Positions 34,148 through 46,575 are shown, counted from the first letter of the stretch. The stretch: DNA of 64,000 nt from Sipunculus nudus (GCA_026874595.1 CM049316.1:32283339-32347338); one strand, 5' to 3'. Notes: a model not told the origin generated them from the letters alone. Numbers and translations are program-made.

Positions 34148-35640
34148 GCTACAATGTATCAATGTTGCCTATACACCCTCTCTGAGATTGTGTAAGGAAG
34201 TCTGTAATTTGTTTTTGCACATTCTATTCTTCTCAATCAATACATAAATATACAGGCTGTACATAGGCGCAAAATCTAGGTAAGCTACTTGAGACCAATT
34301 GTTTGCCCAGGCTTTTCTTATGCTGTTCTTCATTGTGTTGTGCATGAGAAGTGGCTTAAACTTTTGATCAAGAATCCACCAGTATCCTATCCAAAGTAAC
34401 AGGTCAAATGTTGCTGAATTGTTTCAAACTGCAAAGTCACAATTTCTACTGATTTTTGCCAATGCATAGGGATCACATGACATTTTTATACAAAGATTTT
34501 TTTTTAATTTGCCAGCCCGCACTGATTAATGAAAAAAGGTCCTTTTCTTTTGGGAGGAGACCTTAAGATTAATTCAAAATTAGTGATGTTTGAGTAGAAA
34601 ATATATATGTTATTATATGGAGTTATTATATATAGAGATAATATGTTAACATTCTGAATGAGACTTTGAACAGGGCCTCCAAAAAAATTTTTTTCGAGGC
34701 GGTGCAAAAGGTTTCCGGCACCCCCCATATTCTCTTCATAATAACCTTTCAGTTTTATGGATGTAATAAACTCTCTATTCGGTCTAAATCCAAGGTCATC
34801 TACTTAATGAAGCGGTATACTAAAGAATGGACTGTAACAGAAGGATGCATAGTTTTATCCATGTTATGCTACATATATTCTCATATATCCACCATGCAAA
34901 ACTGAACATAAAATTATATACGGAGTTTTAGCATGCAGGCATCCTTAGCTATAACCTCAAGGCAAGCGACCTACAGGAGGTTAATCACACCACAAGATTT
35001 GCCTCTCATGCTACATGTACTATCAACATCAAAACTATCACAATAACGAAAAGCCAAATGAAACGAAACTTGTACGAATAAAAAAAATATTCACGAAATA
35101 AGGGGTTAAATAGTTAATATAGTGCCGCAGCCAAGGCGAGTGCAGATGCGTCAGATTGTTACATAATTTGACAGGTGTTAATTAGATCAGCAGTGGAAGC
35201 TGTATCGATGACTACTGTGATTCTGAGAAACCTGTTTGATACACAATAGCTCACGGTTTACATATATCAGCTTTGCATCATGTTCCACCAAACAGATCGA
35301 CGGAACTACCAAATTTTGTTTCCTTTCTGGGGATATTCGCCATGTATGATAAAAAAGTTTAATAATAAATAAGACCAGACTTATATTTGCTCGTATGAAT
35401 TTTAGTATTTAATATTTTGATCTAAAATGCATCCATTCCTGTTCTGTCACAATAATAGGAAACTCTATTGGTTCCTGATAAGTTGATAATCGACAAGATA
35501 TAAATAGCATGCATGCATATATATAGGGAGCCCGGGATTTATAAACAAAATGAAAGCGACCTCCCTCCACTACCCCCAACCACAGCACACACAAAGAAAA
35601 GCACCCAGATAAATTTTTGAAAATTAAAATAAAGGGGCCT
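34148..35640. other. No gene recognised
   Basis: AT-rich sequence. The frames at 34,504-34,728 and 34,666-34,905 overlap on opposite strands and show nothing recognisable. Confidence 0.4.
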
Positions 35641-36390
35641 CTCCAATGAATCGTTTTTCACTCATCATTAATCAATAAATAAATAAAGTAACTTGAATAA
35701 TTATACATACACGAACAATTATCAAAAGCGACTAACCTACATTTCATACCTGATCTATACTTGAAACGGAGCATTTAGCCGGGCTCCCTTGGGTCGTCCT
35801 GGTGACAGCTATATAAATGCAAGTTAACTTAAAACCAAAGGAGATTTTCTCATTTTCAAGTATTTACTATTTACAAAGGAAATGCCTGACGGGCCCGGGG
35901 CCCCTTAGGATCATTCACTATTTACTCGACTTTTACGTTTCGTAAAACACGTGACTCTAATCATTTTCGAGCTTTTCCTTGTGCCTCATTGGAAATTTCT
36001 AAGCTAAAATAAGATCAAGTGAGACTTCTACATTTTCATACATTTCACTTGGCGCGCGCCTTATGGGAAATTCCTGACCGGTACGGATCCCTTAATTTAG
36101 GCCACTCAATTTGGAATAAAAACTCCGTATGCATGTTTCTCAAATGCCAAACGGGCGGCGCATTTCTTTAGCCCTATATAGGACACACCTGCACAACCCG
36201 GACCCTCGCCAGGTCTCCTCACTAAAATTAATAAAAGCTAACATAAAAACTGAATGACACTTCTACATTTTCACCATATTATTTTACTCTATAAGAAATT
36301 CCTGATCGATCTGGGTCCCCTGGGTCCGTCTTGCCCCTTAAGGTGTACCTCTTGACACTACCGCTCATCGGGCCTTCTTTAAGTGAGATA
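35641..36390. repeat. Degenerate ~230-bp repeat region
   Basis: Blocks such as GACTTCTACATTTTCA (near 36,025) and GACACTTCTACATTTTCACC (near 36,257) recur about 230 bases apart. So do GGGAAATTCCTGACCGG (36,064) and AAGAAATTCCTGATCG (36,293), each followed by a GGGCCC- or GGTCCC-rich stretch. A weaker unit lies around 35,840-35,920. Confidence 0.5.
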
Positions 36391-37560
36391 AAATAAACGG
36401 TGGGGTTTGGACACCACACACTGACGTTACCTGAAAGAAATACAGAACTGGTACTTATTGGCTAACCGCAAGGACTGTCGTTTCCCATACATAACACGAC
36501 CTTCCAATTAGGAATTGGTTTGGTCTATAACATAGCTCTACTAGAGGGTGTCATCCTTTACTGTTACTAAATTCAAACAGTTTAAACTGGGGCCGGGGCC
36601 TTATAAATACAACTTTTTGAGCTAATTTTGCAAAAGGACATTTTATGAAATTGGGTGCCCCCTAAAAATTTGTTGAACAGATTTTAGGGGAGAGGCGATC
36701 CTGTTGCATGGTTGTGTCTGATGTTAGCAAATCAATTATATTCAAGTCAATTATATATACATGTATCCATAGGTTTAAATGGTATCGCAATACAGATCCT
36801 GTATTTCTGATTATAACATATGCGGATGTATATGCCGGGGGGGGGGGGGGGGGGGCTACTCGTAGCGGGCCTTAAAATAGAGCTCAAACGTTGATTAAAA
36901 TTTTTTTTTAAAATTTCAAGGGACAAGGTATAATGAATCATTGTTAAAGCTCAGGAGAGAATGGTAAACTTTCAGTTTCTCGCTCTTTCCGAGTTTCAGC
37001 TTGTGGCTATGGGTCAAATAATGGTATTGTCAGAGTCATTCCATCCGCCCATTTAAACTGAGTGTCCCTTATCAAGGGTTTAATTGATTTGCACCGAACT
37101 CACATATTTACCAACAGATTATCTCCCGAGTTTGATTCTTCTCAAAATCCATCTACGCAAACTTAAGAAGGTCAGAGATCACCAAACTGTGGTGTCGCTG
37201 CGATAACATACCACAAAATCAATGGATTTTTTTTAACTCACTATGAATATTTGAAATAGTGTTTCTCACCAGAATTAAATTTAATGTGACCAGGAGACCG
37301 TATTTTGCAGTCTTGCAGTGTTCTTGTTTTTTTTTATTGTTTCTTTGTTTATTTGTTTCACCACAAAACGTCTCGAGTCTCACATCGCGGAAACTTTAAA
37401 CCACTTCTTCCTTAGCCAAATCCCTGACCCTTGACCAAAATTCACATAAAATCATTTAAACGTTTTTTATTTATTTTGTGGACATAAAAACAGAAAACAT
37501 CAGGTACATATACATGCAAGGGCCCCAACCAAGTAATAAAGACATGATGTGAAGCAGTTT
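36391..37560. other. No gene recognised
   Basis: It holds a G-run of about 18 at 36,837 and several AT-rich stretches, with no frame of note. Confidence 0.4.
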
Positions 37561-37640
37561 AAACAAGGGCTGCGCGATATTATCGATATATCGCTACATC
37601 GCGATACGGTGATTCGCATATTGCGTGTCGCGATTCATTT
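37561..37640. repeat. Possible transposon end, GGGCTGCGCGATA
   Basis: CAAGGGCTGCGCGATATTAT followed by CGATATATCGCTACATCGCG resembles the ends of hAT-like short elements, which begin CAGGG and carry CGATA-rich palindromes. I could not locate the matching other end, so the call is weak. Confidence 0.35.
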
Positions 37641-38014
37641 TTCAAATATAGATATTATCCTATTTTTTGTAAATGTGCCTAAAACTGATTCTTTTCCGTA
37701 AAAACATTGGTTCTGTTACAAATTTAGACATCTAAAGCTGAAAAGGAAGACCCTAACGCTTCTTGAGACATTATGTATGGAATTTTAAGTAGACTTGATA
37801 TACCATAGATCAAAGGTCCGTCCCAACGAATTTGCATGTCTTCTTGATGACTTAATTTTTTTTTATTATTGAAGTGAAGTTGGTGCTCGAGCCGGTCACA
37901 GCACATAGCCGAAACTGTGTCCGCACCGGCTGCCTCGACCAGAAGTTTGACAGTTAGAGTCTGTATTTTAAGGACCGGGCTTAAAGGCGAATTCACATTA
38001 GATACAAATTACGC

Positions 38015-38163
38015 CAGTGTAGTGAGAAAGGTGGAGGAAGCCGGAGAACCCGGAGAGAACCTTGGACGGGCCACTACAACCCACTCTCATGGCAACACCT
38101 GAGATCAAACCCGGGTCATCAGCGGAGAGGGCCGGCTGTTTAACCTCTGGGCTGTCCAGGTCC
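38015..38163 (-). mobile_element. Second type of tRNA-like SINE fragment
   Basis: On the minus strand from about 38,163, a box A-like ACAGCCCAGAGGTTAAACAG and a box B-like CCGGGTTTGATCTC lie about 50 bases apart. CTCCGGGTTCTCCGGCTTCC follows, a phrase common in invertebrate SINE-like repeats. It is unrelated to the SINE at 20.2 kb. No second copy is in the window. Confidence 0.5.
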
Positions 38164-39690
38164 CCTGCTCGATAACTTTATATACGCGAAAAAAGAAATA
38201 AGTGCTGAGCACGGTAATAATGATTAATCATTCATTAATAGTCTGTCCTCATTCTAATGATAAACGCAGGAAGATTAGTGTCAATTTAACAGTATTATTG
38301 TTCAGGAACGGCGGTCATGCGATGTGGTATACATGGCTTGTGTTTGTGCCCTACTAATGGCAGGACTGCTTGATTTGAAGGTCTCAAAAATAGAGAAAAA
38401 ATAATGTGTAAAAATGAGAAAAAAAAGAAGGCGCCACCAGTCTTAAGGAAATTATGAAACACTTTGAAACACACTGATGATCAACATGCATGGGAAGAGT
38501 CATTGCAGTCAATGCATTAGTTATTCAGATACATGAGCTTTTGTATCAACCTTTTAACTATTCTTTGGGGTACTTTCAAGTCCCATAGCTCGGCGGATAT
38601 AGGTCACAGTGACCAAATTTCAAGTTTGCAAGGAGATGTTTTACTAAGGACCCTTATAGATTTAGGCCCAGTGGTTACGATTTGTGCTTTGTTAACGGAT
38701 GACCGGACGGTCGGCCGGCCGGACGATGGACAAAGACTGATAGCTCTAGCTCAAATGACTTTCAGTGAGCCGAGCTAAAAACATAAAGCTATGCGTCCAA
38801 CTTTGGTAAACATATGTATGTTTTCAAAATATTCAATAGTTATCAATTAAGTAAATTGTGTGTGTGTAAGGGGGGGGGGGGGGGGTTGGTTTTGTATCAT
38901 ATAGTAAATTTGAGGGCAGATCGGTTCAATTTTGGTGTGGGTCTGAATGCGGATCCCACCAAAGGAATCTCCTGCCCTCTTGCTTCCCTGTTTAATACGC
39001 TTTTACTATTTGTCTTGAAATTCCCCCAGAATAAAATTCCTTTTCGGTATGAATGGGTTCTGCACTGAGCTGCAGATTTTTTTTTTTTTTTTTTTTTTTT
39101 GCGTCAGTTTAGGAATAATTTGTTCTTACTCGGGTACAATCATTTCCAACAGTCCTAAAATAGTTTCAGCAGAACTAAACTTAAATATACAGCGTTATTT
39201 AAAGGTATCATTCTACGTTATATTTTTATACTACGATTATATAATTATTAAAAAATGAGTTAAGACAGTAAAGTTTGTCAACAGATTCAGTCAGAAACCC
39301 AGTTTGTAATCCGAGCCGACAATATAATTCATACACACACACACACACACACACACATATGTATATATATATCAAACAGATAAAACAGGTACTAACTATA
39401 ACGGTGGAACTTCGCAAGAACTGACGTGACGGCAAGTACGTGAATCTGCAGCCAAAGTTAAGTAGAAAAAGGTTAAAAATGCCTCATGAATCATCAGTTG
39501 TGTACCTGGGTCTGGCAGACACCACTTCCGGTGTGAAGAAGGGTGAAAGCACGTCGGCCTACCGCACGTATGTGACGGAGACCTCACAAGGTTAAATTTC
39601 GGAGCCAATAAGAGATATGTGTTTTCTGTTTGATGGCATGACTTGGCGTTTGACACATCAGAAGAACACCAACAAGTGCATGAGCGGGCG
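38164..39690. other. Upstream region of the insulin-like gene, no ORF of note
   Basis: It contains a G-run (38,871-38,885), a T-run (about 39,068-39,092) and an AC microsatellite (39,333-39,358). Near the promoter there is CCAAT in GAGCCAATAAGAG (about 39,601-39,613) and a TGACGG (about 39,571), which could be regulatory sites but are short enough to occur by chance. Confidence 0.4.
39333..39358. repeat. (AC)n microsatellite
   Basis: An AC run of about 26 bases, 360 bases upstream of the proposed promoter. Confidence 0.95.
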
Positions 39691-39722
39691 ATGAGCTTGC
39701 AGATTGTTTCCGTTGGATCGGA

Positions 39723-39730
39723 TATAAAAG
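39723..39730 (+). promoter_or_regulatory. TATA box of the insulin-like gene
   Basis: TATAAAAG inside GGATATAAAAGGGGCGC is a textbook TATA box with a GC-rich 3' flank. About 30 bases on, pyrimidine-rich CTGCCTTTCTCTGCCC gives a plausible start region, and a strong donor follows at 39,823. It lies 4.9 kb upstream of the first coding exon with no other plus-strand gene between, so I assign it to that gene by inference. Confidence 0.55.
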
Positions 39731-39754
39731 GGGCGCTCTTCGTCCTGCCTTTCT

Positions 39755-39823
39755 CTGCCCGGTGCTAAACCTTCTAGCTCATCCTCAGCTCAAGATTACA
39801 CAGGCTGTCCAAGCGTGAAACAG
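39755..39823 (+). other. Probable noncoding first exon of the insulin-like gene
   Basis: Sequence after the TATA box is relatively GC-rich and ends in a consensus donor, GAAACAG|GTAAGAC (39,823/39,824). It contains no ATG-initiated frame of use. Insulin-family genes commonly have a 5' noncoding exon separated by an intron from the exon with the signal peptide, and the next suitable acceptor with coding sequence is at 44,667. The 5' end is estimated as about 30 bases downstream of TATA. Confidence 0.5.
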
Positions 39824-42800
39824 GTAAGACGACATCTTTATATAGCTTTTTTACCGATTTATACGATGTGGCAATAGGCTCTTAAGTTAAATAACTATTA
39901 GACCTTAAACTCTATATAGGAATTATTGTAGCATTATGTACAAAACAAAAAATTTTGAGTTTAACTTAAGAAACTTACTATTTTAATTATTTATTTAATG
40001 TACCCAAAGGCTTTGAAGTGCAACAATAAACATGTTAGACGTCCCAACATATAGAGTTGCTGGTGTGGTGTTCATTTTACATTGCAATTTTAAATGAAGT
40101 TTTGAGTTCGACTTTGAGTGTGGATCAACCTTTTGCTTCTTAATGATTTATTCTATGGCTCAGGGTATTCAGTTTGGCCCAAACGTGTTATAATATATTC
40201 ATTAGACTTCAAGTTAAATGGTTTCAGTTATTTTGAATGTAGGGCATACATCTTGTTTCAGTGGCGGGGGCAGGGGGCACATCACCTAACTCATTAGGGA
40301 ATACAATTTATTATTTATATATTTTAAGATATATATATATATATATATTTTAATTTTAAATATTTTAAGGCTGAATGCTCAGCAAAACAATTTTCGTACA
40401 ATAAAACTATCATTTCAAATATTAGGTGGAAGTGAAGAAATTTAGATATTCCTGGCACTCATAATTTCTTGGGATGGGATCTTTCCCTGTTTGCAATATA
40501 ATAATGTTATTATCATACCTTAACGTAACTTAGAAGCTAGAAAATATAGATATACATAGACAAATACGTTTGTACTTTCTGTTCGAGATTTACTTATAAA
40601 GGCTAAAGGCTGTAGGGAGCCGCTGCAGCTGAGAACTTTTTTGTTTTGTTCTCGTAACTAGTTAGACCTTTAATTTAATTCATTCGTTGTATTAATTTAA
40701 ATTTAGACTCTTCGGTCTTTGGCGATTTATAAATACCAGGCCATTTATTTTAAATGTTTCCTATGTTATTTGTCAGTTATACCTCGCCGATTAACGAATC
40801 GTATAACACGTTTAAAAAAATCTTTGTATTATGAGTACATTTATTTTAAAACAAGGAGTAATTACCAGCATTTATATAGAGTACCTGATGCTGATTATAA
40901 AAAAATAATCTTATAAATGAAAGAGGGCCTTAGAATACTGATAAGGACCCGACAAATAAGAGCCCCCCCCCCCCCCCCCCCCGAACTTTACAACGCACCC
41001 TAAGTTTAAATTAGACAAATTAAAAAATAATAATATCTGATAAGCTATATATGTGATATAATATATATATATATATGTAAATGTGTATATATATATATAT
41101 GTGTGTGTGCGTGTGTGTGTGCGTGTCTTGTTATAAGTTGCGGATGAGGTCGCGGTCATCCCAAGGGCTTTTATCCAGCTTCTACTTAAAAGATACGGGT
41201 CTAATGGCCACCTATCTCTCTCCGCAGAAAGATTCCCACATTGAAACTGTCCTCTGAGTTCTTTCCTGTTGTATACCCATGCCCTTATCAAATTGTAATC
41301 AAAATCATCCATAGGGTGGCAGCCATTTAACGAACAAACTAAAACACAAATGTCCAATGTCGCATGTCGGAACTCAAGATATACCAACATTTTAGCACGA
41401 ATATGTCTTCAGAGAAGCAGATACCAGTTTTAACATTTTGCGTGCACTTTTTGTCCCCAAAAGAGCACTGAACCTCCATTATGTGACCACTAGGTACACT
41501 TTGTCCGGCTACGTGTTGTCGGGAGAGATAAATGCACTACATCAATATGGTACTGATAAAATAGCACAAGGCAACAGATCTAAGAAGTACAGGGTAACAG
41601 AAAAAGGGTGACTGACAATACAGTAGTTAATGCTGGTAAGACTTTTCAGCTTAACGCCGATTAATGACCGTTCAGAGAGAAATAATTTGGGAACCATTTC
41701 ATCTTTATCCACTTACCTCAGTGCTATATGATTATGTTCACTGTCTCTGTAACTCCGTGGATTATGATTATTCGAATTAAGTGTATTGTTGAGCAAACAT
41801 TCATTGTACATATTGTGTCATTTTTCTTAATAATGCCAATGAACAGCCTTGTAAAGATTTCTTAATAACACTTTGCAGTCGTATATAAATTCTAAATATA
41901 ACCTGTTTAAGCCGATGCGTATTTCTAGTGTGCGTAGGACGCTTGTGTATGATTACTACATCGCAATTGCACCCCTTGGGACTGGTTTGTATTGCTCGTA
42001 CACTTGTAAGGTAACTATTTTCCGGTCGCCAGGTATTAATATTGTAGCTCCCTGTCACAGGCACGCGGAGGCGGTGATTAAGCCGTTTAATATACCTCTG
42101 ACGGAGAAAGCCTGCAGGCCTTAATTTCCGCCTGTTTACGACATCCTGCAGTATACGCTACTGCTCGTATTTGACTCTTTTAAGAATGGTTGCTTTGTTA
42201 TCTAATTGTGCCTCCTACTGTCTCACTCTGCCTCACTCTCTCGTGTCCTTCTTTCTCATTCTGTCTCAATTTCTCTGTTTGTCTCTCTGCTACATCTGTC
42301 TGTCTTTATGGCTCTCTATCTCTCCATCCATCTGTATTTCTATCTGTGTGTCTTCCTCTGTCTGCCGGTCTGTCTCCTCCCGGACATCCCCCCCTCATAA
42401 AATATACCTAAGATATATATCAAGTGGACCTGTACACTTATATTATTTCATTAACATTTCCCCATGAATCTTTTAAACACACTTTTACTACTTGTGGAAG
42501 ATATGTATACCGGTAAACAGGCTTTCTGACACAATAAAAACCAATATCATCAGTGACGTCTTGTTTTTGCACGTTTCATATATTTGTTAGTTTCTAAAAA
42601 CGCCTGCATTGGTGCATGTATTGCGTAATAACTCAATATCCTAATACATGCAAAGTTCTCTAGTTGTTGTTTGTCGGTATAGGTTTAATCACTACATCTT
42701 CTGTAAATCGCCAGCTTGCTTCCATAACCGACGAGAAACGTTGATGGTCAGTGTGTTGATGGGACTTTTTATACTATTTACATTAGCTTTGATGGGAATT

Positions 42801-44667
42801 AAATCTCATATCGCGTAATAGCTCATATGTCGCGTAACAGTAGTAAGACAAGCTAACTACTCGGCCTGAGAAAACGAAAACAGACCGACTAACCAAATGA
42901 AATTAGCTGAACACATACAAATACCATATTTATTTGATTTCCTTCCAATCTCTTTTTTCACCCGGCGTTTAAACAAAGGAGGCGATCGTTTACGGCCCGG
43001 CGTGTGATCAAGGAAATACGGTACCATACTTGCATCGTTGATCCATTAGACCACAGGCATCCACTACCTACACATTTTCCTAGAGCCGAAAGAGTCAAAC
43101 GTTTGTGTAGAGTTATAATTGGTGACTGTTTGCGTGCAACTATGGTGGGTGCGTTTCCGGACATTGGTATCCCATTCATTAGAATATCCCAGATTAATCA
43201 CATTCACGGCAAAATTAATCCTACGCTCCATAAGCAGCGGCTACGCTACGCTCAACTATACGCTACACTAACCGCTGCATTAAACCGCGGTTGCCGGTCA
43301 GGTTTGGCCACTTAGCGGTGCTGTCTCTGTGGAATTCCCCTTGCGTTATTTTTAACCAAACACATTGCAGGAATCACCAGCACAAAAGGTTGTTCTTCGA
43401 GGTAGCGGTCACTTTACAGTTTTTCACCAAATTGGAATGCAAACGATGCAATCGTCAGCTTTCAACACAGCCTGTATACTGACTTGCCTGAGGACAGTTA
43501 TACCCAACTGTCTGCATATTTCCTGTATTGCGTGCCGCACAAGCTTGCCCCGAATAGCTATGTTTGTTTACACGCGCGCTAAGCCAATCAAAATTCTTCT
43601 ACCAGTTCTGCAGACTTTTTAACGCAGAGCCAATCAGATTTTACTTTATCCAGCGCAAACTGACCGGGCGTTGCCAAACCTCAAGAATCCTGCTATTTCT
43701 CACAGCGTGTGGGTGGAAGGTCACTGGGCCGGGAGGTCACGCGCTGTGTTCAGAGCGTAAATCAATCGTTGCTGAATGATTTATTCAGGTGTGAAAACTT
43801 TTTTGCTTGTTTCTTTTTTTTCTTATTTCAGTCATACTTTCAAGGATATAGGCTTAATGAACATCTTTGCGTTATAAGGTTTTGTTGACCATATTCTAAA
43901 CGGAACAACAAAAATAAAAGATTAATCGGTATTTGACGTTCTGAATATTAATACTTGGATAGAAAATCTGGAAAATCAATGTTTACCAAAAGGTGCTCGG
44001 TCGATTGCGGATTATGTTAAGTTATATCGCTAGGTATATCGTAAGTGGATACCTTTAATTAATTAATCAAATGAATTATTTATAAAATACTTTGAGTCAG
44101 CCTTGAAATCAGTATTTATTAACTTGTATGTATTTGGATCTTCAGCTTAGTGGAAACAGGCTAAATATAAGTCCCGCTTAATTAAATCCTTCACCAGTTA
44201 TATTGATCCCGGTTGATTATAATAACGACCATAATTATAACACGCTAAGCTGATTGTTTTTATTGAAAAAAAATCAGTGCATGTTTAAAGTAAATATACT
44301 TCTGTTGAAAAGCATTGCCCCTGTTAAGATTTAAATTAAGATTGTTTAGATTGAGTAAAATCGAATTTAAATTTATTTAAAGTTACCTATATTCCAACTG
44401 GTGCTTTAATCAAGAGTCGTTCTTGGCAACAAATCCTCTAACTCTGTATTTAGAGTCAGTGCCTGTTCATCATTACAAATAATAGCACAAACATGTTCCC
44501 CAATAGCAACATTGATTATTAAATTGAACAGCAGTAGGCACTACATATAAACCGGTTTTTTTTTTGACAAATCGACTAGCACGACCATAATTGACAAGAG
44601 ACTAGGGAAAAGTTAGGTGAGTAGTAATTTTGCGTTCTCTACTGATTTTCTTTAAATGTCTTTTCAG
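39824..44667 (+). other. Probable intron 1 of the insulin-like gene
   Basis: Contents: AT microsatellite (40,329-40,349), C-run (40,962-40,982), TA/TG microsatellite (41,056-41,127), a TCTG-rich low-complexity stretch (42,215-42,390) and a patch of higher GC at 42,955-43,780. The patch has overlapping frames on both strands that I do not recognise. The minus-strand frame 40,911-41,390 runs through the microsatellites; its first 95 residues look protein-like but match nothing I know. No independent gene is supported. Confidence 0.5.
41056..41127. repeat. TA/TG microsatellite
   Basis: Alternating TA runs followed by a TG/CG run. Confidence 0.93.
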
Positions 44668-44672
44668 GCACA

Positions 44673-45661
44673 ATGATGTCATTTACCATTCGTTTCGTCC
44701 TGCCCCTGCTGGTGTTGGCAGCCATTTTCCCCACCCTTGAAGGAACCCAGTATGAACGCTATTGCCCATTCAGTCTCCGTACAAAGACCCGTGGGGTCTG
44801 CGGACGATCACTCACCAATATGATCAGCATCATTTGCAGAGGCAGATTTTTCAGTGGCAAGAAACGATCAGGCGCAGGTAAGGTTTGATGGCATATTTGT
44901 ATGTATTTATATAAATTCTATCAGAAAATGATATCAATCTTCCATGTATTCTATATAAATATATACTCCATATTATTTGGTTGGAGTGAAGGAAATGTTG
45001 TATCTTGTTCTGCTTAGCATAAGGGATGGGAGTTGTCAAGAAATTCTAAATGGGTGAACTCATTTAGGGCGAGAGGGGTTCTGTCAGCACTCATTTGGAT
45101 TACCCCCTTGATATTTTTACAGCAAACAAGTCCCACGTTGCATATTTTTGTTATTGCAGTTTTGCAATACTCCTTTCGTGCAGCTGACCCATATTTTTGC
45201 AGTTATAACTCGAAAGTGTGCAGTTGAATTTCTGGATATTTGCAGTTGTAAAATTTAAAGGTCTAGTCTATTTACATACTTGAAAACATCTGTTATTCCC
45301 ATAAGTAAATAACTGAAGTACATCGACACTTTATCAAGGCCCTATACAGCATGTATAATTGGCCCTGGCATGATTTACATTGCGGCATAACATAATGTTA
45401 TATTTCAGTGTGCCAATATTATAGATAAATAAATCCATTGTTTTTTTTCAAGAACCTGGGGCTCCTCTACTTCCACCCATGGTTGAAGAAATGGGTGAGC
45501 TGCCGGAAGCTGAGGACGTGGCCGACTTCATGTCAAAGCGAAACGCTCTCTCCGTGTTCCGTACGGGCCAGGGAAAGCGTGGCCCCATGACCAGAGGAAT
45601 CATCTGCGAGTGTTGTATCAATAGATGTACCATACGGGAAATGCAATCCTATTGTCAGTAA
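44673..45661 (+). CDS. ILP: Insulin-like peptide precursor, molluscan eight-Cys type
   Basis: Two exons (44,673-44,877 and 45,453-45,661) with sites TTTTCAG|G, GCGCAG|GTAAGG and TTTTTTCAAG|AA join in phase to 137 codons. In order: signal peptide 1-24 (hydrophobic FVLPLLVLAAIF, likely cut after LEG); B chain from 25 with Cys31, Cys43, Cys55 (RGVCG and C-x11-C); GKKR at 62-65; a C-peptide with further KR sites at 97-98 and 110-111; and an A chain with GIICECCINRCTIREMQSYC (117-136; Cys120, 122, 123, 127, 136). Cys31 and Cys120 are extra to vertebrate insulin and would form a fourth disulfide, as in Lymnaea insulin-related peptides. The product is a secreted hormone expected to act through insulin-receptor-type kinases on growth and metabolism. 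The convergent minus-strand neighbour is a Venus kinase receptor. Confidence 0.95.
44878..45452 (+). other. ILP: Intron 2 of the insulin-like gene
   Basis: 575 bases with GT/AG ends and phase 1, interrupting the C-peptide codons. An intron in the C-peptide is characteristic of insulin-family genes. It contains several scattered TTTTGCAGTT motifs near 45,155-45,250. Confidence 0.85.
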
Positions 45662-45781
45662 AATTTTATGGCACTAGCTGCAAGACTCTACAATTAGTGC
45701 CATTTTCAATCCAGTGATACTTGGGACTGAGAGAACTTTACAACACTTTTACAACACTTTTAAACAGACCAAGTATCAATC

Positions 45782-45787
45782 AATAAA
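45782..45787 (+). terminator. ILP: Poly(A) signal of the insulin-like gene
   Basis: AATAAA in TCAATCAATAAAAAATTG, about 120 bases after the stop codon. Confidence 0.65.
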
Positions 45788-45799
45788 AAATTGTCTGAA

Positions 45800-46548
45800 A
45801 TGTTTATCTTCATTTTTGCTCCTTTAAACAATGTGTGATGTCGCTGTAAAATGTATCAATCCCATGTGACTGTGTTAGTGCCTTTTTTCCCCACAAGCAC
45901 TCGGGCTTGACCACCCTCCCATTTTCACAAGAGCACGGCACGGAGTCTTTAGTTTAACTTAACGCCAACAGGTGACGCTGGCCTTATGTTAAGTCCGCGC
46001 GAACGCATTCTGAGAGCCTTTATATTCTCATATACAAAACTGGCAGTAGAAAATGTATGTGTTTGTTTTGCCTAAAATTAGCTAATTTTCTATTAAATTG
46101 ATCTTCTTTATTTGATTAGGGCTGTCTGTTGAGTGACTAAAAACACTGTAAAAATATAAATAAAATCTTATGTACCTGTTAAAAAACGGTTCTGGCACTG
46201 ACAGTTTCCCGACTGATTAACGCGTATATTACTAGATTAATTTAATTTCCTAATCATGTTTATGAGGTTAAATTTGCTCGAGCCAAAGACATTAGAGCTA
46301 TGTATCTGCTCTAGGTTCAAAATTACGGTACAGAAACTACGTAAACGCTTGTTTCATATGTTTATGTAATATTTGATAGAAAACTACTTTCTGGGTCTAA
46401 ATGACGTCATGTACCTATGGTTATACCTTAACAATGAGAGGAGATTATTATATGACGCCGGTATGCTAGGAAACATAGACCTTATTTGATCAAATAATGT
46501 GAGGGGGACAATCTACAGGAGAACGGATGGCAGCCCCACCCACGGCAG
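45800..46548. other. No gene recognised
   Basis: AT-rich intergenic sequence with no frame of note. Confidence 0.4.
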
Positions 46549-46575
46549 CCCCCCCCCCCCCCCCCCCCCCCCCCC
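46549..46575. repeat. C-homopolymer of about 27
   Basis: The longest homopolymer in the window; an AC run follows. The 84-codon antisense frame over it (46,513-46,767) is an artefact. Confidence 0.93.

Noticed and set aside
40911-41390. 159-codon gene
   Set aside because: Much of the frame is microsatellite and C-run sequence; only its first part is kept, as a weak finding.
42171-42467. Three overlapping frames rich in Leu, Ser and Cys resembling membrane proteins
   Set aside because: The sequence is TCTG/CTCT low complexity, open in all three frames.
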